Positions 32,333-39,976 of a DNA stretch of 64,000 nt are shown one piece after another. The notes under the pieces were generated by a model. It was not told the origin of the DNA. It did no database searches and saw nothing but the letters and a program-made list of their open reading frames with translations. The stretch covers positions 552,895 to 616,894 of the forward strand of contig CAVVCU010000007.1 in NCBI GenBank assembly GCA_963746825.1, written 5' to 3'. Made by a program: the position numbers and the translations under genes. Origin of the DNA: JACVRW01 sp963746825. GTDB lineage: Bacteria > Actinomycetota > Thermoleophilia > Solirubrobacterales > Thermoleophilaceae. Each line of letters opens with the position of its first letter. Positions within the stretch are counted from its first letter, which is position 1.

Positions 32333-33784
32333 TTGCTTCTACTCGGGATCGACGAAGGCACGACCGGCGTCAAGGCCGCTCTGTTCGACGAGCGCCTTCA
32401 GCCCGTGCGGGAAGCACGGCGCGACAAGGTCAACCGCCACCCGCGCGCGGGTTGGGTGGAGCAGGACGGCGAGGAGGTGCTCGCGGCCGTGGTCGAGGCG
32501 GTGGGCGAGCTGCTCGAAGAGGATCCCGGCGAGGTGGTGGCCTGCGGCCTCGACCATCAGGGCGAGTCGGTGCTCGCCTGGGACGCCGAGAGCGGAAAGC
32601 CGCTCACGCCGATCGTGGTGTGGCAGGACAAGCGCTCGTCGGAGGTGCTCGAGCGCCTCGGTGATCACGAGGACGAGATCCGCGGACTCAGCGGCCTGCC
32701 CTTCGACCCCTACTTCTCAGCGGCCAAGCTGGCCTGGCTGCTGGAGCGAGACGAGGGAGTGGGGGCGGCGCGCGAGGCGGGCACGCTGCGGATGGGGACG
32801 GTCGACTCGTTCCTGTGCGACCGGCTGGGCGCCGGCTTTGCCACCGACGCGTCGACCGCATCCCGCACTCAGCTGCACGCGCTCGGGCGGCCGGGGTTCG
32901 ACCCCCGGCTGGCCGAGCTGTTCGGCGTGCCGCTCGATGTGCTGCCCGAGGTGCGCGATACGGCGGGCGAGCTCGGCGTGCTGCGCCACGAGTCGTGGCC
33001 GGTCGAGCTGCCGCTGTGCGGCCAGGTGGTCGATCAGCAGGCGGCGCTGGCGGGCGCGGGCTGCGTGGTCCCCGGCCGGGTGAAGGCCACCTACGGAACC
33101 GGGGTGTTCGTGCTGGGCCACGTGGGCGACGAGGTGCCCGAGCCGGCGGGCGGCCTGCTGCCGACCGTGGCCTGGTCGCTCGACGGCCGGGTGGAGTACG
33201 CGATCGACGGCGGCGTGTTCGCGGCGGGAGCGATGCTCGAATGGATGTGCCGCGAGCTGGGGCTGGCGGAGCGGCCGGCCGATCTCGCCGTGCTCGCTCG
33301 CGAGGTCGACGACAGCGCGGGGGCCCGAGTGCTCCCGGGGCTGGCCGGCGTGGGCGCCCCCTGGTGGAAGCCCGACGCCCGGGCGGTGCTGGCCGGGATG
33401 CACGGAGGCACCACGCGCGAGCACGTGGCCCGCGCCGCCCTCGAGGGGATCGCGTGGCGAGTGGCCGACGTGGTGGCGGCGATGCAGGAGACCGTCGACG
33501 TGGCCTCGCTGCGCGTGGACGGCGGGCTCACCAACGAGCCGCTGCTGCTGCAGCTACAGGCCGACGCGAGCGGAGTCCCGGTAGAGGCCGCCGGCGCCGA
33601 CGCAACCGTGCTGGGCGCCGCGGCGCTGGCCGCCGTGGGCTCGGGCACGATCGGCTCGCTGGCCGAGGCGGCGGAGTTGCTGCCCGTGGACCGGCGCGTG
33701 GAGCCGGCGCGGGACGATTCCTGGCGTGCGGCAGAGCATTCGCGCTGGCGGGAGTTCGTGGCCGCCGCGGCAGAGCTGCGCTGA
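32333..33784 (+). CDS. FGGY-family carbohydrate kinase (glycerol kinase-like)
   Basis: A 483-residue kinase. Phosphate-1 motif: LGIDEGTTGVKAALFDE; GLDHQGESVLAWD follows; phosphate-2 and adenosine motifs are KATYGTGVFVLGHVG and RVDGGLTNEPLLLQLQADA. The domain order fits the FGGY family, and GTTGVKA with DHQGES is nearest to glycerol kinases. It phosphorylates a polyol or sugar using ATP; the substrate is not deducible. The only in-frame start between the divergent ligase ATG (32301) and the domain is the TTG at 32333. It is the one member of the island whose link to amine breakdown is unclear. Confidence 0.85.
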   Translation: MLLLGIDEGTTGVKAALFDERLQPVREARRDKVNRHPRAGWVEQDGEEVLAAVVEAVGELLEEDPGEVVACGLDHQGESVLAWDAESGKPLTPIVVWQDKRSSEVLERLGDHEDEIRGLSGLPFDPYFSAAKLAWLLERDEGVGAAREAGTLRMGTVDSFLCDRLGAGFATDASTASRTQLHALGRPGFDPRLAELFGVPLDVLPEVRDTAGELGVLRHESWPVELPLCGQVVDQQAALAGAGCVVPGRVKATYGTGVFVLGHVGDEVPEPAGGLLPTVAWSLDGRVEYAIDGGVFAAGAMLEWMCRELGLAERPADLAVLAREVDDSAGARVLPGLAGVGAPWWKPDARAVLAGMHGGTTREHVARAALEGIAWRVADVVAAMQETVDVASLRVDGGLTNEPLLLQLQADASGVPVEAAGADATVLGAAALAAVGSGTIGSLAEAAELLPVDRRVEPARDDSWRAAEHSRWREFVAAAAELR

Positions 33785-33823
33785 ACGGCGGCTATAAGGG
33801 GGTGAGTTCGGCTGGCGCTGTGT

Positions 33824-33854
33824 CGACTTTGCCACCGTGTGGGGGGGAAAGTCG
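33824..33854. repeat. Palindrome upstream of the second DUF559 gene
   Basis: CGACTTT (33824-33830) and AAAGTCG (33848-33854) pair perfectly, and CCAC/GTGG inside the 17-nt loop can pair as well. The element ends 17 bases before the ATG at 33872, and GGAGGAG lies between as ribosome binding site. An operator or hairpin controlling the gene is plausible by analogy with AbiEi autoregulation. Confidence 0.55.
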
Positions 33855-33871
33855 GAAGTGTGGAGGAGTAG

Positions 33872-34744
33872 ATGGCCGCTTTGGCGCGTCGCTCTCACGG
33901 GGTGGTGACGCGGCGCGAGCTGCTGGCGGCGGGGATCAGTGGGAGGGAGATCGACGGGCGCCTGCGTAGTGGTGCCCTTATTGCTGTCTTTCGCGGCGTC
34001 TTTCGGGTTGGTCACACGGCCCCCAGTACCGAGGCGCACTACCTGGCCGCGGTGAAGGCCTGCGGCGACGGGGCTCTGCTCAGCGGCCAAGCTGCCGCGC
34101 ATCTGTGGGCCTGCTCAAGAGGCCCGGCGCCGCCGCCCGAGGTCACCGCCGCGCACCGTTCGCGGGTCGGGGCGTAACGACCCGCAAGGCAAAACGCCGC
34201 GGCACCACCTGGCGCGGCATCCCAGTCACCACCCCCGCCGAAACCCTGGTTGACCTGGCTGCTGCCGTAGACGAAGCAGAACTAGCCCGGGCCTGTCACG
34301 AAGCCGGCGTCAGGCACCACACCACCCCGAGACAGGTCGAGCAGGCGTTGGCCCGCCGGCCCAACGCCAGAGGAGCGGGCCGGCTGCGGGCGCATCATGC
34401 GCGGCGAGACCAAGATCACCCTCAGCAAACTCGAGAGCCGCTTCCTCGAACGCCTACAAGAAGCCGGCCTCCCGCTGCCGCAGACCAACCGCCCCGCCGG
34501 CAGCAAACGCGTCGACTGCCGCTGGCCCGACCACCACCTCACCGTCGAGCTCGACAGCTACCGCTACCACCACTCCCGCCACGCCTGGGAAAACGACCGC
34601 CGCCGCGAGCGCGAGGCCTACGCCCGCGACGACCAGATCCGCCGCTACACCTGGAACGACGTGACCGGGAACCCGGCGCCGATGCTCGCCGAGCTCAAAG
34701 GCCTCCTCAGGCCGACGCCGTCGGCTCTTCCTTCTCCTCGGTGA
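33872..34744 (+). pseudogene. AbiEi-like winged-helix / DUF559 gene with two frameshifts
   Basis: The gene starts at the ATG 33872 behind a strong GGAGGAG. Frame one reads ALARRSHGVVTRRELLAAGI and IAVFRGVFRVGHTAPSTE up to about 34160. Homology then shifts to another frame with RGTTWRGIPVTTPAETLVDL, and returns after about 34388 to the first frame with KITLSKLESRFLERLQEAGL and the DUF559 core RPAGSKRVDCRWPDHHLTVE. The opposite shifts (one base lost, one gained) leave total length a multiple of three, about 290 codons. It is more complete than the copy at 3.9 kb. The tail overlaps the convergent permease gene end by 38 bases. Whether it is dead or merely misread is not decidable here. Confidence 0.75.
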
Positions 34745-36297
34745 TCCCCAGCCCCTCGTCGAAGCCGATCGTGGCCACCGGGCCCTTGTAGGTGTTCTTC
34801 GCGCTCACGAGCCACCAGATGCCCGACCGCGGCTATCACGGCCAGCACCATCAGCGGCGAGTAGTTGACCGACGACCAGGTGAACTCGTCGTTCCAGAAC
34901 ACCCCGGCCGGCGTGAAGGGCAGCGAGAAGATGACCACGCAGATGACCACCCAGACCACGGCGATGGTGTTCACCCACTTGTACTTCGCGCCGAGCGTCC
35001 AGGAACCGGGCTCGAAGTTGTCGCCCGCCCTCAGGCGCAGGTACACCGGCGTCACGTAGGCGATGTAGAGGCCGATCACCGCGATCGAGACGACCGCGAA
35101 GAAGGCGACCGGGATGCCGGCTTCGGTGCCGCTCAGCGCGGGCAGCGTTATGAGCGCGGCCAGCCCACATGAGGCCAGCACGGCGGCCACGGGCACGCGG
35201 TTCTTGTTGACCGAGCTCCAGATCTGCCAACCGGGCACCGCCCGGTCGCGCGAGAACGCGTAGAAGGTCCGCGAGCAACTGGTGACGCAGGCCATGCCGC
35301 AGAAGAACTGCCCGATCGTGGATATCAGAATCACGATCTCAGCCCAGCCGGAACTCATGGCGCTGGTGAAGATCGGGATCGTGCCGCCCGACGCGGCCTC
35401 GACGTCAACCGCGACGAAGGTGATCGCCAGCAGCACGAACCAACCGATCACCGCGGAGATGAACACCGACTGCCATACGCCCTTGGCCGCCGCGACCTCG
35501 GCGTCCTTCGTCTCCTCGGACACGTGGGCCGAGGCGTCGTAGCCGGTGACCGTGTACATCGTCAGCAGGAAGCCCACGGGCAGCACGTAGATCCAGAAGA
35601 AGAGGTTGGAGGTCGAACCGTCCGAGAAGCCCGAGTTGTTGATCGTGTCGGTGAAGACGAAGTCCGCGCTCTGATGGCGGTCGGGCACGATGATCAGGAT
35701 CAGGATGATGATCGCCACGCCGACCACGTGCACGCCCACCGAGATGTTGTTGAACAGGGCGACCAGGTGCGCCGAATAGATGTTGATCAGCGCGTGCAGA
35801 CCCATGATGATCAGGAACAGCACGAAGATCTCGTCCAGCTCCGGCCCGCCCGTGAAGTTGACGATGATGTTCAGGTCCCAGAGGCTGAAGAGGTTGGCCG
35901 CGAAGGTGGCGCAGGCGTAGTCGACCGAGGCCACCACGGCGATCAGGCCGATCACGTTGAACCAGCCGGTGAACCAGGACCAGCCCGGGCCGCCCAGCTT
36001 CGCCGCCCACCAGTAGGGGCCGCCGGCGGTGGGATAGGCCGAGCACAGCTCGGACATCGAGAAGGCGACGGTCATGAGGATCGCGCAGATGATCGGCCAG
36101 CCCCAGGAGATCGCGATCGGACCGCCGTTGTTGAAGGCCTGGCCGTAGGTGGTGAAGCAACCGGCGAGGACCGAGATGATGCTGAACGAGATCGCGAAGT
36201 TGGAGAACTGGCTCCAAACGCGGTTCAGATCCTGCTTGTAGCCGAGCTCTGCGAGCCGCTCCGAATCCCTGTCGCGCTGCCCAACGTCATCGGCCAT
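34707..36297 (-). CDS. APC-superfamily amino acid / amine permease, with a one-base insertion near the 3' end
   Basis: About 529 residues with twelve hydrophobic segments. Family features: FSNFAISFSIISVLAGCFTT, the transport motif AYPTAGGPYWWAAKLGGPGW, GYDASAHVSEETKDAEVAAA and SRDRAVPGWQIWSSVNKNRV. The set resembles GABA/choline/polyamine-type permeases of the amino acid-polyamine-organocation superfamily. The frame after 34824 is garbled. Removing one base from the CCC at 34822-34824 restores IWWLVSAKNTYKGPVATIGF and a charged tail ending EEKEEPTASA with the stop at 34707. GGAGGG precedes the ATG at 36297. As the only permease in the island it probably imports the amine substrate. Confidence 0.88.
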
Positions 36298-36345
36298 TGC
36301 CGTGTTCCCTCCGTCGATAGACCGCGGCGGGAGCCCTCAACCGGA

Positions 36346-36358
36346 CCAAATGGTTTGG
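36346..36358. promoter_or_regulatory. Candidate operator upstream of the permease gene
   Basis: CCAAATGGTTTGG is a perfect 5-bp inverted repeat with a 3-nt spacer, 49-61 bases upstream of the permease ATG in the 124-base gap between permease and antiporter genes. It shares TTTGGTC with the GntR-type site near 38.29 kb when read on the minus strand, but overall similarity is weak. Confidence 0.35.
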
Positions 36359-36421
36359 GCCTCCGACCTTCTCTCGGCCGCGACTGTAAGCGACCGTGCG
36401 GATGGACGCAAGCGATGCTTT

Positions 36422-38222
36422 CTAGCGTGCAAGCGCGCCAATAACCTCCTGCCACCAGGCCCGCGCCGTGTCGTCGGTCTCGCGCGAGAGGCGACGCCGC
36501 GCGTAGGCCTGCAGCTGACGCGCGCCGCCGGCGGCGAGCGTCGGTCCCGTGACGGCGAAGCGGCCGTCGGTGAGCATGACCAGCGCACCCCGGTTGTCGC
36601 GCCGGGTCCGGAGGTGCTCGCGCACCGCCACGCCCAGCAGCTCGTCCGGGTAGGCCGGATCGCCGTCCTTCTCCTCGTCCCACGGCCGCGAGGTGAACAC
36701 GCCCGATATGCCGACCAGCTCGCGAGGCGCCGGCGCGTCATCCCCGAGCGGCCCGTGCTGCCAGCGCTCGAGCAGGTCGCCCATGCTCGCGGCCACCTCG
36801 CTGCGCACCACCACGTGCAGCCGGTCGCCGGCCTCCACCCGCGTCGACCCGCGCGGCAGCACCGCCTCGCTCCCGCGCACGATCACGCTGACCAGGGCGT
36901 CGCGCGGCAGCCCGAGATCGCGCACCCGCCGGCCGGCCACCGCGTCCTCGGGCCCCACCGGGTACTCCATGATCTCCGCGCCGAGGCGGCGGATCGTGCC
37001 CGTCTCGGCCAGCGGGCGCGGCAGGGCGGGCTCGTTGGTGGTCACGCCCAGGCGTGCGGCGAGCGGCTCGAACGTGGTCCCCTGCAGGAGCGTGGAGAGC
37101 ACCACCGCGAAGAAGATGATGTTGAAGAACACGTCCTCCGAACCGGGCACGCCGTCGATCACGGGGAAGGTGGCCAGCACCACCGGCACGGCTCCGCGCA
37201 GTCCCGCCCAGCCCAGGACGACCCGCTCGCGCGCGGTGAACGAGTCGAGCGCCGTGCCCACGATGGTGGCTATCGGGCGCGCGACGAACAGGAGCACCAG
37301 CGCGAGCACGGTGCCCTCGAACCAGACGTCGTCCAGCCGGCTCGGGAACACCAGCAGCCCGAGCGCGAGGAACATCACGATCTGGGCGACCCAGCCGAGG
37401 CCCTGGTGAAACACGACCACCGTGCGCTTGGCCGGGATGCGCGCCGAGCCGAGGGCGAGCCCGGCGAGGTACACGGCGAGAAACCCCGATCCGTGAAGGG
37501 CGTCGGCCGCGCCGAAGGCCACGGCGGCCGCCGCGAGGGTGGCCACCGGATAGAGCCCGGGTGTGTCGAGGCGAGCCCTTCGCAGCCCCTGGACCGACAG
37601 CCAGCCCACCGCGAGGCCCACCGCCAGCCCGATCCCGACCTCGACCACGAACAGCAGCGCCATGTCCGCGACCCCGTAGTCGGGCTGGGTGATCCACTCC
37701 ACGAATCCGATCACCAGCAGCACCGCGACCGGGTCGTTGAAGCCCGCCTCGCCCTCCAGGGTGTGGGCCAGCCTGCGGCGCAGGGTCGATCCGCGCAGGA
37801 TCGAGAACACCGCCGCGCCGTCGGTGGAGGCGATGATCGAGCCCAGCAGCAGGCCCTCCAGGGTGCTCAGGTCAAAAAGCCAGGCCGCCGCCAGGCCGGT
37901 GATGGCGGCGGTGATGAAGGTGCCCACCAGCGCCAGCCCGAGCGAGGGCCGCAGCACCGGGCCGGATGGCGTCGAAGCCGGCGGTCAACCCGCCCTCGAA
38001 GAGGATCAGCGCCAGCGCGACGACCCCGATCGTGCGCGCGAACTCGTAGTCGGCCTGCCGCTCTCCGAGGTCGATCAGCCCGAGGCCGTCGGAGCCGATG
38101 GCCATCCCCAGGCCCAGGAACAGCAATAGGCCCGGCAGCCGCACGCGGGCGGCGAGCAGCGAGGCCGCGATGCCGGCCGCCAGCAGCGCGCCGGCTACGA
38201 GGATCAGCTCGCCGTCGTTCAT
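36422..38222 (-). CDS. Potassium/proton antiporter, NhaP2/CvrA type, with a one-base insertion near the N-terminus
   Basis: About 599 residues after correction. The start reads NDGELILVAGALLAAGIAAS, with RLPGLLLFLGLGMAIGSDGL and LALILFEGGLTAGFDAIRP. The frame then breaks and continues as LRPSLGLALVGTFITAAITG with the conserved STDGAAVFSILRGS and GEAGFNDPVAVLLV (the ND motif of CPA1 antiporters). After the membrane domain a TrkA-C domain (DLGLPRDALVSVIVRGSEAV) and a CorC/HlyC-like domain (GRFAVTGPTLAAGGARQLQA) follow. Deleting one base of the CC at 37957-37958 restores RPVLRPSLGLA. It exports K+ (or Na+) for H+. GGGAG precedes the ATG at 38222. Confidence 0.88.
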
Positions 38223-38281
38223 GCTCCCACCGAGCCTCGCAAAGTTGACAGCTCCGCGGCGCACGCCATAGGGTCCGCGGC

Positions 38282-38297
38282 ATTGGACTAGACCAAT
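38282..38297. promoter_or_regulatory. GntR/HutC-type operator upstream of the GntR gene
   Basis: ATTGGACTAGACCAAT is a near-perfect 16-bp palindrome differing by one base from the TTGGTCTAGACCAA core recognised by HutC-subfamily regulators such as DasR and NagR. It lies 30 bases before the GTG of the gntR gene, in the divergent region shared with the antiporter gene. Autoregulation of the gntR-kinase-dehydrogenase operon is the natural inference. Confidence 0.7.
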
Positions 38298-38326
38298 TCA
38301 GGAAGGAGCCGGAGCGCCCGGCCTGG

Positions 38327-39034
38327 GTGGTGATCGAGGAGCGACTGACCGAGCGGATCGAGTCGTCGGCCATCGGCCTGGGCGAGCGCCTTCCCTCGGA
38401 ACGAGAGCTCGCCGAGGGGTTCGGCGTGTCGCGCATGACCGTCCGCCAGGCGCTGGCCTCGCTCGAGGCGCGCGGCCTGCTGGAGCGCGGCGTCGGGCGC
38501 GGAACCTTCGTGCGCCGGGCGAAGATCGAGCACGACCTGATGCGCGTCGCCGGCTTCAGCGAGGTGGTCGAGCGCCAGGGCCTCGCGCCCGGCGCCCGCG
38601 TCACGTCGATCGACCAGCGGCTCGCCCCCGCGGCGGTCGCCCGCGCGCTCGGCCTCGACGAGGGGGCGCTCGTGGTTCGCGTGGAGCGCGTGCGCCTCGG
38701 CGGCGGCATCCCGCTGGCGCTCGAGGACTCATGGATTCCCACCGACCGCTTCCCGGGATTCGCGTCGCACGACCTGAGCGGCTCGCTCTACGCGCTCATG
38801 CGCGACCAGTACGGCCTCGAGCCCGTTCACGCCGTGGAGCGACTCGAGCCGGTCGCCGCGCGCCGCCACGAAGCGCGCGCGCTCGACGTCGCCGAGCGCG
38901 CGCCGCTGATGCTGGTGGAGCGAACGGCCTCCGCGGCGGGCGGGACGGTGGTGGAGTTCGCCCGCGATCGCTGGCGCGGCGACCGCGTGCACTTCACGAT
39001 CGAGGTTTCGGCGAGGGCGCTCACGGGGGTGTAG
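38327..39034 (+). CDS. GntR-family regulator, HutC/UTRA subfamily
   Basis: A 235-residue repressor-type protein. The N-terminal winged helix reads GLGERLPSERELAEGFGVSR and MTVRQALASLEARGLLERGV, then GRGTFVRRAKIEHDL leads into a UTRA ligand-binding domain with GALVVRVERVRLGGGIPLAL and EFARDRWRGDRVHFTIEV. HutC-type regulators respond to sugars, amino acids or amines. The first usable start is GTG at 38327; homology suggests translation might begin slightly upstream, but no start codon is available there. The next two genes follow within 3 bases and by overlap, forming one operon probably controlled by this protein. Confidence 0.88.
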   Translation: MVIEERLTERIESSAIGLGERLPSERELAEGFGVSRMTVRQALASLEARGLLERGVGRGTFVRRAKIEHDLMRVAGFSEVVERQGLAPGARVTSIDQRLAPAAVARALGLDEGALVVRVERVRLGGGIPLALEDSWIPTDRFPGFASHDLSGSLYALMRDQYGLEPVHAVERLEPVAARRHEARALDVAERAPLMLVERTASAAGGTVVEFARDRWRGDRVHFTIEVSARALTGV

Positions 39035-39037
39035 CCG

Positions 39038-39976
39038 GTGAACCAGGACAAGTCGATTCCTGAGCTGACCGAGGTGATCGCGCGGGTCTCGGCCCTGCTC
39101 GGTCCACGGGAGGGCGCCGTCAGGGCGCTCGACGGAGGCATCACCAACCGCAACTTCAAGGTCAACTTCGGCGGCACCGAGTACGTCGTGCGCCTACCGG
39201 GCAAGGACACCAACCTGCTCGGCATCGACCGCGAGGCCGAGCGAGTGGCCAACAAGCGCGCCGCCGAGCTCGGCCTCGCGCCCAAGGTGGCCGCCAGCCT
39301 TCAGGAACCGCCGTGCCTGGTCACCTGCTTCGTCGAGGGTCACGAGATGAAGCCCGAGGAGCTGCACGAGCCCGACGCGGTGGCGCAGGTGGCAGGAGCA
39401 CTGCGCGAGTTTCACGACAGCGGCCTGGAGCTGCCCACCGACTTCCAGGTGCTCGACATCGCCCGTGACTACGCCGAGGTGTCGAGGGGCCGCGGCAGCG
39501 AGCCGCCGCCCGCGTTCGACGAGGCGCTCGACAACGCGGGCAAGGTGGTGCAGGCCGTGGGTGACGATCCCGACCACGCGCCGGTCCCCTGCCACAACGA
39601 CCTGCTCCCGGCCAACTTCCTGCGTGGCGAGGAGCGAATCGTCATCGTCGACTGGGAGTACGCGGGCATGGGCGACCGCTTCTTCGATCTCGGGAACCTC
39701 GCCGTCAACAACGAGTTCGGAGACGAGGACGAGGAGCGGCTACTCGAGGCCTACTTCGGCGAGCCCGCCACGCCGCGGCGCAGGGCCGCGCTGAAGCTGT
39801 TTCGCTTCATGTCGGACTTCCGCGAGGCGATGTGGGGCGTGGTCCAGGGCACCGTGTCCGAGCTCGACTTCGACTTCGACGCCTACGCGGACAAGCACTT
39901 CGCGCGCATGAGCGCCACCAGCAGCGACGAGCGCTTCGATTCCCTGCTCGAGGAGGTCCGTGGCCGCTCTGCGTGA
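39038..39976 (+). CDS. Choline/ethanolamine kinase-like phosphotransferase
   Basis: A 312-residue protein of the aminoglycoside phosphotransferase/choline kinase fold. It starts with the ATP-loop-like RALDGGITNRNFKVNFGGTE, continues EYVVRLPGKDTNLLGIDREA, and has the catalytic HxDxxxxN as VPCHNDLLPANFLRGEER. The metal-binding Asp lies in IVIVDWEYAGMGDRFFDLGN. RLPGxxTxxxIDRxxE is characteristic of choline/ethanolamine kinases, including LicA-like bacterial ones. The substrate is likely an amino alcohol. It starts with GTG 3 bases after the gntR stop and overlaps the next gene by 17 bases. Confidence 0.85.
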   Translation: MNQDKSIPELTEVIARVSALLGPREGAVRALDGGITNRNFKVNFGGTEYVVRLPGKDTNLLGIDREAERVANKRAAELGLAPKVAASLQEPPCLVTCFVEGHEMKPEELHEPDAVAQVAGALREFHDSGLELPTDFQVLDIARDYAEVSRGRGSEPPPAFDEALDNAGKVVQAVGDDPDHAPVPCHNDLLPANFLRGEERIVIVDWEYAGMGDRFFDLGNLAVNNEFGDEDEERLLEAYFGEPATPRRRAALKLFRFMSDFREAMWGVVQGTVSELDFDFDAYADKHFARMSATSSDERFDSLLEEVRGRSA

